Positions 1 to 9,733 of a stretch of 64,000 nt of DNA are shown in pieces. Numbering within the stretch: position 1 is the stretch's first letter; each line of letters begins with the position of its first letter. A model generated the notes under the pieces. The model did no database searches and was not told where the DNA came from. It saw only the letters and a list, made by a program, of their open reading frames with translations. Source of the DNA: Candidatus Altimarinota bacterium (GTDB taxonomy: Bacteria > Patescibacteriota > Gracilibacteria > BD1-5 > UBA2023). Location: assembly GCA_013268835.1 (NCBI GenBank), contig JABFSX010000009.1, positions 1 through 64,000 on the forward strand. The letters run 5' to 3'. The translations under genes and the position numbers were made by a program.

Positions 1-418
1 ATATTGGTTGCTTTCCATCCAAAGTCCCAATTCCCACTCGGAGTAACTGGAACAAGAGAAAATACTTCTCCACTTGCAAATCCACTCTTTTGAATCATAT
101 TCCCACTAGAGTCTTTGACTCAGATAGTTGCTGTAGTATTTCCTCCAATGCTGATAGTTGTTGTTGGCTGAGATACTACCTTTTTTGTTGCAGGATCAAT
201 CACATCAAGGGTCACAAACCAATTTCCACTATTTCCAAACTTAGATCCAGGAAAACTATTTCCACTTCCTGAGAGAGTATTACCATTGCTCATATTGGTT
301 GCTTTCCATCCAAAGTCCCAATTCCCACTCGGAGTAACTGGAACAAGAGAAAATACTTCTCCACTTGCAAATCCACTCTTTTGAATCATATTCCCACTAG
401 AGTCTTTGACTCAGATAG
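1..418 (-). repeat. 291-bp tandem repeat, 97-aa PKD-like unit
   Basis: Bases 1-127 and 292-418 are identical at every position, including third codon positions, so the period is 291 bp (97 codons). The array continues off the left edge, so copy number is unknown. Identity breaks just after the segment encoding GVKDSSGNMIQ. Perfect identity at silent sites points to recent duplication or ongoing homogenisation inside the gene. Confidence 0.9.
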
Positions 419-1148
419 CTGAAGGGGCGCTATTTTCACTTCATACAACCTGACATTGAGTATATCGTAGTATACGAGCAGCCATAATAGCAAATTCTCC
501 TCGAGTTATTTTTTCATCTTGTCCTATACTTCCATCTCAATTTTGCTTTATAATTCCGATCTCAATTCATTTTTTTGCATAGCCATACCAATACGTGGTA
601 GTACCTGGAATAGTGATAGTTTTATCAAAAAATCCACTATTCATTGTATCATCCCAAAGTTTTGCTCGCCTGAGTAGGATCGCAGCAGCTTCTATGCGAG
701 TTATTGTATTCTCAGAACAGAATGGTGAACTCATATATTTATTCTGATCTTCACAAGTAGCTTGTCCAGTTGTATCAGGGATATATCATTGGATGATGTT
801 TATATCTTTCGCATAGGCAGTACAATAGTAGTATCTATTGGTCTTTGGAAGATCTATAAAAGGGGAAATCTGATATTTGAATATATCTTCTATACTTGGT
901 GTTTCACATTCATGACAGCCGATTCCTACGGCAAGTGATACGAAAAAATCACGATTCATAAGATCAGTAGGCCTAAAAAGATGATCCCCATTATCCGAAA
1001 TAACACGATTGGTATAGAGTTCTCCAACTGCCTCAAAATATGGATCAGAAGATCTAATATCAGTAAATGGCATCCCTAAAGCAAAAACACCCCCTGTAGA
1101 GCAGAAGAGTGAAATGAGGAAAAATAGTTTGAAAAATACTTTTAACAT
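1..1148 (-). CDS. SLH-domain surface protein with PKD-like repeats (3' end off window)
   Basis: This is a secreted protein probably held to the cell wall or S-layer. It starts at ATG 1148 with a signal peptide (MLKVFFKLFFLISLFCS). Three SLH-like segments follow at roughly residues 28-75, 95-150 and 165-240: FTDIRSSDPYFEAVGELY, then TRIEAAAILLRRAKLWDD, then KITRGEFAIMAARILRY. From about residue 243 a 97-aa PKD-like unit repeats (GNWDFGW, then GNWFVTLDVIDP). The C-terminus lies beyond base 1. UGA is Gly in several places, for example AIGVKDSSG and KKGIEIG. It is the last visible gene of an operon with a MacA/MacB-like exporter 42 bp upstream, so it may be a substrate or partner of that exporter; this is inferred from position only. 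The SLH assignment is fairly secure. The repeat fold is a pattern-level guess. Confidence 0.8.
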
Positions 1149-1190
1149 ATTTCTGATTGTAGCGAGAAAAAACCAAAAATCAAAGGAAAA

Positions 1191-2390
1191 TTACTCGCTT
1201 CTCAGTGCATCAATCGGTCTCATTTTTGCTGCCTTGTATGCTGGATATATTCAGAAAAAAAGACCAATTCCAACAGAGAAAGAAAGTGCTAAAAGAATAT
1301 GAAATGTTGTGATACTTGCAGATATACTGGTGACAAAATAATTCACCAATCAGACAATACCATAGGAAAGGAGTATACCCATAATTCCACCTGATACGGT
1401 GAGTATCACAGATTCTACGAGAAATTGCTCGATAATATCACTATTTTTTGCTCCAATAGCTTTCCTAATACCAATCTCTTTGGTTCGCTCAGATACTGTT
1501 ACAAGAAGAATATTCATCACCCCAATACCTCATACAATGAGTGATATGGCAGCAACACCCCCAAGAAATGCCTTGAGCATCGTAGTGATGCTATTTGCAG
1601 TATCGAGCATATCTGCTTGGTTTTGTATCTGAAAATTCATTGTATCAGTTGTTTTTCAGAGTGATTTCAGGAGTTTTTCTTGTATATCGATCTGTACACT
1701 ATCCATCAAGTCAGCATTTGCTACACTTACGTAGATACTTGATAGGTACGGTGTACCACTTATAGTAATCTGTGCAGTTGAAATCGGAATATAGATGAGA
1801 TTATCATTCATCCCGCTTGTTTTTGTGATACCAACTACGGTAAATAGGGTAGTTCCGATACGGATAGTTTTTCCGAGAGCATCTCAGTCAGGAAATAGAT
1901 TGGAGACTACTGTAGGTCAGATGACAGCAATCTTATCCCGCATCTTGTAGTTATTTTCTGTTACAAATGTTCATTGTTCTATGGTAACATTTTTTACTGT
2001 TTCATATGATGGGGTCACTCCATAAATATTTGCATTGGTATTAGCACTTCCATATACCACTTGTTTTGATCCTGATATAATTGGAGCAACATTTGCTACA
2101 CCACTTATTTTTCAGATAAGATCCGAGTGTTCCATTAGGAATACATTTCTATTTCCCCCACCAATTGTTCTGACATTGCCAGAGTTTTTTGCTCCAGGTG
2201 ATATAGTGAGAAGATTAGTTCCAAGTGAATTGATTTTTCCAAGGATGCTATCTGTGGCTCATTGCCCGATTGCTAGAAGAACTACAACAGAAAAAACACC
2301 AATAATAATACCCAGTGAAGAGAGTCAAGCTCTCATCTTGCTTGCGAGCATATTTTTTACGGCAGTTTTTGCGGTTCGGATAAGATTCAT
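1191..2390 (-). CDS. MacB-type ABC transporter permease
   Basis: This is the membrane subunit of a MacB/LolCE-like exporter, 399 aa. It begins at ATG 2390 with [20 protein letters not shown] followed by [20 protein letters not shown], the classical N-terminal helix of the FtsX/MacB permease family. A periplasmic MacB_PCD-like domain follows ([15 protein letters not shown], then [10 protein letters not shown]). Three more helices near the C-terminus lead to the signature ending [20 protein letters not shown] encodes Gly at family-conserved positions (RAGLSS, IGQGATDS). The ATPase gene ends 60 bp upstream and the SLH protein starts 42 bp downstream. The substrate cannot be read from the sequence. 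It is probably not a macrolide pump, because homologues in Gram-positive-like cells export peptides or lipids. Confidence 0.93.
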
Positions 2391-2450
2391 ATTGATTCTT
2401 AAGATAAGTGATTAATCATTGATTGATTTAATCAATAGTATGTATGGGTA

Positions 2451-3113
2451 TTATTCTACAATATTTCCATCAAGGATTTTTACGATTCGTTTAGCCTTGG
2501 CTCAGACGGTTTGATCATGGGTGATGAGTATCACGGTACGTCATTCATCATTGAGTGATTTGAAAATTTCAAGAACTTCAGCCCCAGTTTTTGAATCAAG
2601 TGCTCCAGTTGGTTCATCAGCAAGGAGTACCGAAGGGGATCCAGCAATAGCTCTGGCGATTGCAATACGTTGTTGTTGTCCTCCTGAAAGTTCATTAGGC
2701 TTACTTGCGAGTTTATGTCAGAGTCATACTCGTTCAAGAGCTTTTATTGCCTCTTTTTCGCATATACTCTGACTCTTTCCTTGGTATTCGAGAGGGAGCA
2801 TCACTTGTTCGAGTGCTGAGAGTCTGGGTATGAGATTGTATCCTTGAAAAATGAAACCAATTTTTTTTCCTCTGAATTCTGCTTCATCATTTTCTGTGAG
2901 TTTGTTGGTATCAAATCCATCGAGGATATACTGTCCACTTGTTGGTCTATCAAGGAGTCAAATCATATTCATAAGGGTAGATTTTCCACTTCCAGATGGT
3001 CACATGATGGCAACGAACTCTCCATCGTTGATAATTAAATCAATTCCCTTAAGAACTCGAATGGTCTCATCACCAACTTGGTATTCACGGATGATATTTT
3101 TTAGTTCCAGCAT
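2451..3113 (-). CDS. MacB/LolD-type ABC transporter ATP-binding protein
   Basis: This is the ATPase partner of the adjacent permease, 220 aa, the usual length for the stand-alone LolD/MacB ATPase family. It shows Walker [10 protein letters not shown] (first Gly is UGA), Q-loop [20 protein letters not shown], signature [14 protein letters not shown], Walker [13 protein letters not shown] and H-loop LITHD. The start at ATG 3113 follows the fusion-protein stop by 37 bp. The PTGALDS segment and the Q-loop spacing are typical of the LolD/MacB/FtsE branch. It couples ATP hydrolysis to export together with the genes at 3151-5124 and 1191-2390. Confidence 0.95.
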
Positions 3114-3150
3114 GGTATGATAAGTAATTTGTTGTTTTTTAAGATATTTT

Positions 3151-5124
3151 TTACATCGGTGGAGCTCACATTCCTCAGCCAAATCAGCTAGTTGAAGTTT
3201 TTGTAGCCGTTCCACTTGATGTAGTACTTTGTATCTTGAGTTTTTGTCCAAGAGTAAGACCAGAGAGAACCTCGATACTTGCATCATCAGTGAGTCCAAG
3301 AGTTACTTCAGTCTGGATTGATGCTGCATTCGGATTAGTGCCGTCTATTACTTGTACATATGATTTTCCTTTTTCTGATTTTATTGCTTTTGATGGGATT
3401 ATGAGTACATCATTTTTTTCTGCTACAACAATCTGAACTGTTGCACTCATATTCGAGTATACTTCTCTGTCGATTGCTGGCATGAGTATCTTTGCTGTAT
3501 ATGAAACTACACTTGATGATTCGACAGGGGTAGGACTCACTGATGATACGGTTCCAGTGAATGTGCTATTTGCATAGGCATCGAGAGATATCCGAGCATT
3601 CATCCCAGGTTTTATCTTTACTATATCTACTTGATCAAGAGATACTCGTATCTCATATCCGCCACTATTGGTGATAGATATATTTTCAGCAGAGGAAGAA
3701 CTCGAAGATGTAACTGTATCTCATACTACCCAGGGTATATCACGAATGACTCCATCGAAGGTAGAATATATCTGATAATCCTTGAGTGCAAGTTCTGCTT
3801 TTTGGAGTGATATCTGTGCCGATTGAACACTATTTCTTGCACTGATAAGATCAGTACTTGAGCTTGTTACAGTATCTCTGTAGCTTGCACTATTGAGCCT
3901 TATGGCATTCTTCTGTGTTTCAATATTTTGCTTTGCAGAGAGAAGATTGGATTCATTGGTTTTCTTGGTTTCTTCGAGAGCAATTCTTGCTTTTGCAAGC
4001 TCATTTTCAGCATTGGTTACTGAGGATTTTTTGCTCGCTATAGAGTTTTTATTGGCAAGATCTTGGATACTATCATTTCCATAGTTTTTGAGTGAAGCAA
4101 GAGTTGAGTTGATGTTCGAATATTTTGATGAAACACTGGAATTCAGAGTTTCCATAGTTGCGATCTTCTTATCAAGAAAATCAGAAGGGAGGTCTATCCC
4201 TGTTCGAGATTCTCGGAGTACTGAGATAGATAGAGCTGTAAGGGCAGAGAGGTCACTGATAGTAGTTCGTAATTCGGTGAGACCTACGAGAATACTCGTA
4301 AGAGAACTCGTCTGTCATCGTACTTCTGTCATAGTTTTTTGTACATCCTTTTCCTCTTCTATAACTTTGTTATACAGTTTTTCGAGTTGTAACTTCAGGG
4401 ATGGATTATTTTCACCTATTGCCCCATAGGTGGAAGTTGCTTGGCTATCCAGAAGAAGAGTCTCTCGAAGCGTCTTCAATGATGGATTGATGAGCTGGTA
4501 CGATGATTCAATAAGAGAATATGCATTAGCTACATCTCTTTCGATATTATTCGTGTTAGTGTTGGTGCTAATATTTTGTTCTGTATAAGTGAGATCACTT
4601 TTTGTAAGTGCAAGTTTTTCTTCAAGTGATTTGATATTTGCCTCACTGGTAACAATTCCATTTTCTTGTTGCTTTATCAGACTTTCATATTGTTTCTGGA
4701 GGAGCTCAAGTTTTCCCTCAGACTCGCTGAGTGTATTGGAAGCTCTTATCTTACTTGTTTCACTCGAACCTCCGAGAAGCTTATTGAGATTATTTTGAGC
4801 ATTTGAGAGTGATATCTTTGCATTCGAATAATCAAGCTTAGTAGTCTTGGCATCGAGTTCAGCAACGAGCTCACCCGCTTTCACAGCATCTCATACTTTT
4901 TTGTATATAGCTGTTATTGTACCTTGTTTTGTGAAGGTAAGATTCGATTCTTGAACCGGGTACACTTTTCCAGTTACTTTCACAACATTACGGATTGATC
5001 CACTTGATACAGTTACTGTTGAACTCTTTGTTGTAGTAGTTTTAGCTCCATAAAATTTGGTATAGAGATAATACGACCCACCGAGAATAATTGCAGTGAG
5101 AAGGAGATAGACGATTTTTCGCAT
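3151..5124 (-). CDS. HlyD/MacA-like membrane fusion protein
   Basis: This is the periplasm-side adaptor of the exporter, 657 aa, longer than the usual 350-450 aa. The N-terminal helix is MRKIVYLLLTAIILGGSYYL. It leads to a lipoyl-like half domain (SGSIRNVVKVTGKVYP), then a very long coiled-coil hairpin over roughly residues 110-460 (KARIALEETKKTNESNLLSA). A second lipoyl half (STFDGVIRDIPWVVGDTVTS) and a beta-barrel (KPGMNARISLDAYANSTF) follow. The tail is GFGGGMGAPPM, with two glycines encoded by UGA. The gene lies 58 bp after argS. The lengthened coiled coil suggests a taller adaptor spanning a thick envelope. No outer-membrane TolC-like partner is visible. Confidence 0.9.
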
Positions 5125-5182
5125 ATATAAAAAATAATTATGGAGACTATTCTATCTTTCAAGTTTAAGACAACTTAAAGAA

Positions 5183-7000
5183 TTACATCTCGCTTGGCAT
5201 TTTTATACCTAGAAGACTGAATCCGAGAGTGATTTTCTCACTTGTGAGTCGACAGAGTTCAAGTCTGAGATATTTGAGATTTTCATCTCATTCTTCGAGG
5301 ATCTTCGGAGTATGTACATAGAAACTATTAAAACAAACTGCCAGATCATAGCAATAGAGTGCTAGGGTATGAGGCTTGTACTTACTTGCGGTATCTTGGA
5401 TTTTCATTTCCATCTCTGAAAGAGTACGGATAAGGGCGGTATCGTATAGAGAGAGTTCTATGTTTTGTATATCTATATTTTTTGGTTTTATATTTTCAGT
5501 TTTTGCCACTTTCCCAGCTCGAACACAAGCATATTGGATGTATGGACCAGAGTTTCCTTCAAAAGAAAGAGCCTTATCCCAATCAAAAGTGACATCTTTC
5601 TCACGATCTTGTGAAAGGTATGAATACTTGATAGCACCTACAGTGATAGCCTGAATATCTTCTGGACTGAGTTTATTATCTCCCGTTCTTCATTTTTCTT
5701 CGAGAACTGCAGTGGTTCTCTCTTCGCCTTCTTCGATGAGCTTCTCGAGAAATATCAATGTTCCGTTACGAGTCGACATCGCTCATTCCTTGAGCTTGAT
5801 AAAGCCATTGAAGGCATGGAAAAATTCGACTCACTCGGTGAGTTCTGGCCAAGCCATCTTCGCTATGGCGAATGCTTGTCTGAGATGGAGTTGCTGACGT
5901 ACATCGACTGAATAGATGATTTTCGATGGATTCCAACCATTCGTGAGACGATACTTGATTGCTGCAAGGTCACTCGTGAGATAGAGTCCAGTTCCATCCT
6001 TCTTCTGGAGAATACAAGAGGGGAGCTTCGATTCTTCTGAGAAAACTACTCCAACACTTCCATCCTCATTTTGAGTGGCAACTTTATTTTTTATAAGTTC
6101 CGCAACAATATCCTTCATATTCCACTGTAGATCTGGATAATCTTCATTGTTTGGACGAGGAAGATTGAGTCCTTCATAGAAGCTCTCACCGATGTTATAG
6201 TTAGCATGAACATTGAGGAGATCAAGTTTTTTCTCAATTTCAGAGATTGAGATTGCAGTGAATTGTTTCCAGAGTTCGACGTTTTCAGGATCTCCTTTGG
6301 AGAGTTTTTTGAATTCTTCACGAGCTCAACTTTCACGTTCTTCTTGTTTCTTAATTACTTCATCTTCTGCTCAAAGAATTGGAAGATGAAACGATTGGTA
6401 TAGTTCTAGGATATTAGAAATAGATAGATTTCTTAAAAATTCTTCCCTATAGGAAACTTTATCAGATTCAGTACTAAATGCAGCAATTCCATCATTTTTA
6501 AATGACCAAATCAACTTCCCAAATATCCCTCCCCAATCACCAAAATGAGAATCACCAATTACTTTGTATCCAAGATGGTTATAGATATTACAGATGGCTT
6601 GTCCAACTGAAGGAGTGCAGAGGTGTCCGATGTGGAGTGGCTTTCCAGCATTGGCACCGATATAGTCGACGATGACAGTTTTTCATCTTCCTGGTTTTAC
6701 CATCTCAGGATGGGAAATAGTATTCAGGATATCGAGCCATATTCCCGCAGTACAAGAGAGATTCACATATCCACCGATAGTATTTATCTGTGTGAAGTTG
6801 GCTGTGTCTTTACGAAGCTCGTTGGCAATTTCTTCAGCGATAATATTCGGAGATTTACCGAGAGGTTTCGCGAGAGTAAAAACTCCAAAACAGTATTCTC
6901 CGTGTTCTGGTTTTGGTGGAGCTGATAGGGCAGGGGAGAATGATATATCTCCATAGAGATTCGAGATGTGAGATGAGATGATGGTGGTGAGATGTTGCAT
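5183..7000 (-). CDS. argS: Arginyl-tRNA synthetase
   Basis: This class I synthetase charges tRNA-Arg in the cytoplasm and is 605 aa long. The N-terminal additional domain begins MQHLTTIISSHISNLYGDIS. The catalytic domain has DYIGANAGKPLHIGHLC (HIGH box HIGH) and GDWGGIFGKLIWSF. The second signature is degenerate (AMSTRNGTLIFLEKLIEE), as in most ArgRS, which lack a true KMSKS lysine. The C-terminal DALR-type helical anticodon domain contains SGPYIQYACVRAGKVA and ends LLGIKMPSEM. UGA glycines occur at several points. It starts 19 bp after the cysS stop, so the two synthetases are probably co-transcribed. Confidence 0.97.
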
Positions 7001-7019
7001 AGTTTAGTTATTGAATTTA

Positions 7020-8552
7020 TTATTTTTTCTCCACTCTTGATCCATTTTTTTCATCGATAATCTTGTATCCGATTGCATCGAGTTCGTCACGAATACGATC
7101 TGATTCCTTATAGTTTTTTTGGAGTTTTGCTTCATTACGTTCTGCAAGAAGGGCAATTATCTCATTTGGTATTATCTCATTGGATTCCAGGAGTTCAAAA
7201 TCAAATATAGCAACGACTTCGTTCCAAGTTTTGAGGAAATCAATAACAGATTTGCATTCTTCGAGTGAGAAGAGTTCATCATCGATCCCGCTATTGATAT
7301 ACGTCTGATACTCGAATACGATTGTCATGGCACCAAGTGTATCGAAGTCATCTTCGAGTTTTTCGATGAATTCTTGCATAAATGCTTGTTGATTATCTCG
7401 AAACTCACGAGAAATCTCATGGAATTTGAGACGTCATTTGGCTGTGCGCTCTCGGAGATCTTCGAGTTCAGTTCATTCTACTTCATCGCCGATGAGTTCA
7501 TTTTTGTATCTTCCAAGTCGTTTCATCATCTCATCGAGTCACTTGATAGTATTGATACTTGCCTGAAGTCGATCCTGTGTAAAGTTAAAATTCTCTCGAT
7601 ATTGATTCTGGAGTCACATGAGACGGAATCCTCTTGCAATCAATGTTTCTGAGGTATCGCTATTTTTCGCAAATATATCTCGAAGGGTATAAAAGTTGTT
7701 GGCACTCTTCGCCATTTTCTTGTTGTCTACCAGGAGATGGCCCCCATGCATCCAGTATTTCGAGAATTGTTTTCCAGAATATGCCTCACTCTGGGCAATC
7801 TCGTTCTGATGATGTGGAAAAATAAGATCACATCCTCCCATATGAATATCGATCTGTGGGCCGAAGAATTTCATATTACAAGCAGAACACTCAATGTGCC
7901 ATCCTGGACGACCTTTTAGGATTTTCTTATTTCATTCGATAGTTACCTCGATTTCCCAGAAGTTTTCTCCATCGGATTCTCTATCATATGCTTTCCAGAG
8001 AGCAAAATCAGCCACCTGTTCTTTGTCGTATTCGTCATTATCGATGCGTACGCTCGAAATCATCCCTTTCATATCCAGATGAGCGAGTTGTCCATATTTC
8101 TTGAACTTGCTCACACTATAGTAGACACTTCCATCTTCAGCAAGATAGGCAAATCACTTCTTGATGAGTCCGTCAATAATCATTCCCATATCAGGGATAA
8201 GGGTAGATATCGGAGCTATAGTGTCAGCAGGAAGAATCCCGAGTTTTCTACAATCATCAAGAAATTCTCTTGTATAGAATTCTGTAAAATCCTTGAGAGT
8301 TTTTTCTGATTTTTGACTATCACGAATCGTCTTGTCATCAATATCGGTTACGTTCATTACCGTTTTGACTTTGTATCCGAGGAACCTGAGGGTACGAACC
8401 ACAATATCATCCATCAGATAATTCCGAAGATTCCCAATATGAGCGTAGTTATAGGGAGTTGGGCCACAATAGTATACCTTTACTTCATCTTGTTTGAGGG
8501 GTTTGAATCGTTCTATCTCTCGTGTGAGGGTATTATAGAATTGGAGGGACAT
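7020..8552 (-). CDS. cysS: Cysteinyl-tRNA synthetase
   Basis: This class I synthetase charges tRNA-Cys and is 510 aa long. Visible signatures are [19 protein letters not shown] (HIGH box as HIGN, first zinc cysteine in YYCG), [35 protein letters not shown] (zinc Cys and His) and KKMAKSANN (KMSKS as KMAKS). The C-terminal helical domain ends [22 protein letters not shown] 8552 gives the standard N-terminus [19 protein letters not shown]. It heads the minus-strand run cysS-argS-exporter. The 210 bp upstream separates it from the divergent gene at 8763. Confidence 0.97.
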
Positions 8553-8762
8553 AGGTCTAGGATTATGAATAGGATCTGAGTATAGTCAAAAACTGAGAAA
8601 AATCGACATATATCAAAAAATATAGTTGACTATTAAATAATTTTAATTAAAATAATTTTTTCAGTCTGAGATTCTTTCAGATAAATTCGTCTTTGCTCCA
8701 CCTCGGTGGTGGCAGGATTCTAGAAATTCTTTTTTGGGACGATCAGTCCGGAGGTTAACATT
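8553..8762. promoter_or_regulatory. Divergent intergenic region with structured leader
   Basis: These 210 bp separate cysS (minus) from the small membrane gene at 8763 (plus). The left half is very AT-rich. The right half (about 8695-8760) is clearly more GC-rich and holds a small hairpin (CCACC TC GGTGG), a near-palindrome around ATTCTAGAAAT followed by six T, and a strong Shine-Dalgarno (CCGGAGG) 8 bp before ATG 8763. Most genes in this window lack such a strong ribosome site. The near-palindrome plus T run could act as an attenuator. I could not assign a known riboswitch or leader class. Confidence 0.4.
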
Positions 8763-9050
8763 ATGCAAGTTATTCCGAATAAGCTCATTCCACTTATGCA
8801 TGAAAAACGTCTTTCATTAGGCGAAGCTGTGCAGGTGATGTTTACAGCTGGTTATGTGACAGTAATTCCGGTAATTGTATTACTTACATTACTCGAGAAT
8901 AAAGTCATGTTTGGTTTTACGCTCGGAGTTATGGTAGGCATTCTGCTACTAATAAGGTCGGATTCTCCATGGCGTAATTTGCTTATAGCAAGTGCAACAT
9001 GGCTCGGTGTATGTGCCAGCATGCTTGTCATAAATCTTGCAACACACTGA
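8763..9050 (+). CDS. Small two-helix membrane protein, apparently ending at UGA
   Basis: The predicted product is 95 aa if the UGA at 9048-9050 terminates, with two or three hydrophobic segments (VTVIPVIVLLTLL, GFTLGVMVGILLLI, WLGVCASMLVINLA). I do not recognise the family. The start is well supported by a strong Shine-Dalgarno. Its end is odd. In this genome UGA means glycine, and the frame then runs without TAA/TAG straight through a perfect intrinsic terminator (9076-9105) and into the next gene, to the TAG at 9666-9668 (301 codons in all). All six glycines before the UGA are GGN, and the base composition looks less AT-rich than its neighbours. It could be a gene acquired from a standard-code donor, a regulated nonstop gene, or a single 301-aa ORF. 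Confidence 0.6.
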   Translation: MQVIPNKLIPLMHEKRLSLGEAVQVMFTAGYVTVIPVIVLLTLLENKVMFGFTLGVMVGILLLIRSDSPWRNLLIASATWLGVCASMLVINLATH

Positions 9051-9052
9051 CT

Positions 9053-9068
9053 CTCGTTGGAAAACGAG
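9053..9068 (+). other. Hairpin two bases after UGA
   Basis: CTCGTT-GGAA-AACGAG forms a perfect 6-bp stem with a four-base loop, starting two bases after the UGA at 9048-9050 and seven bases before the terminator stem. It could be a 3' stabiliser or part of the end-of-gene signal. A bacterial selenocysteine insertion element is a remote alternative, disfavoured because the terminator follows at once. Confidence 0.5.
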
Positions 9069-9075
9069 AAAATCC

Positions 9076-9105
9076 AAAGCCCCGCATTGCGCTGGGGCTT
9101 TTTTT
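9076..9105 (+). terminator. Intrinsic terminator inside an open frame
   Basis: The stem AAAGCCCC/GGGGCTTT (8 bp) has a 10-base loop and a T run. It lies 25 bp after the UGA of the small membrane gene and is strong by any rule. The surrounding frame has no UAA or UAG, so a transcript ending here would carry no usable stop codon under table 25. Confidence 0.9.
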
Positions 9106-9150
9106 CTTGCATCACTATATTTGACATTATTAAAATTTATTTAAAAGTAA

Positions 9151-9179
9151 TTGACAATGTATTATTTATATGTTATAAT
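9151..9179 (+). promoter_or_regulatory. Consensus sigma-70 promoter
   Basis: TTGACA (9151-9156), a 17-bp spacer and TATAAT (9174-9179) match both consensus hexamers exactly, and TGT just before the -10 gives an extended -10. The predicted start is near 9186, about 18 bases before ATG 9204, with AAAGG as ribosome site. It drives the gene at 9204. Confidence 0.85.
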
Positions 9180-9203
9180 TGTTTTGTTCTTTTTGTAAAG
9201 GTT

Positions 9204-9668
9204 ATGAAACATCCTGTCTCACAGAGACACAACGGTAATGGAGTAGAGCTCTTGCAAGCTATGTTTACTCTCTTGGTGCTCTCTGGTATATATGTATTTT
9301 CTACTACTTATAGTGGTAATACAGCATCTATCAGAGATATACCGACGAAGCCAGCTATATTATCAGCCCAATATTGGAATGATACCATCGGCTACGGATT
9401 CACAAGTATTCCAGGGGATACATATGCAAAATCAGGAAGTAGTGAAGTTGATCAGGTAACTATTCATCCTTGAGATGGTGTAGTATATAACGATCAATCG
9501 GTTCGGGTATCTTTTTATTCTCGACTCTCAATAGAGGATATAGAGCAAAAAAATACACAAACCACACCACGAACCTATTCTCGCTTGCCTGGTGGTATAG
9601 CAATGATCGAATGAGATCTCTCATCTAATCGAGCAAAGACCATTCTAGCAACACTTCATAGTCGTTAG
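9204..9668 (+). CDS. Small secreted or membrane-anchored protein, unknown
   Basis: The product is 154 aa and I do not recognise its family. A short basic N-terminus (MKHPVSQRHNG) precedes one hydrophobic segment (LLQAMFTLLVLSGIYVF), so it is either exported or anchored with the C-terminus outside. The rest is polar (PGDGVVYNDQSVRVSFYSRL) and ends KTILATLHSR. Two glycines are UGA (HPGDG, IEGDL), so this gene does follow table 25, unlike its upstream neighbour. It has its own promoter and terminator, so it is a single-gene transcription unit. The start is set by the promoter distance and the AAAGG site. Confidence 0.75.
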
Positions 9669-9686
9669 TCTCATCCTCATCCGTGT

Positions 9687-9733
9687 AACCTCCCATGACA
9701 TTTTGGATTTTGTCACATTGGGAGGTTTTTTGG
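9687..9733 (+). terminator. Intrinsic terminator
   Basis: The stem AACCTCCCA/TGGGAGGTT has an inner TGACA/TGTCA extension and is followed by a T-rich run. It ends the transcript of the 154-aa gene. Confidence 0.88.

Noticed and set aside
2035-2415. Plus-strand 126-codon ORF and similar long plus-strand ORFs over 1-8500
   Set aside because: They are shadows of the exporter, argS and cysS genes. Under table 25 the minus-strand frames are continuous and match known families.
9048-9068. Selenocysteine insertion (UGA plus downstream hairpin)
   Set aside because: The hairpin is only two bases from the UGA, lacks the usual loop features, and a transcription terminator follows immediately. Sec use is unlikely where UGA is already glycine.
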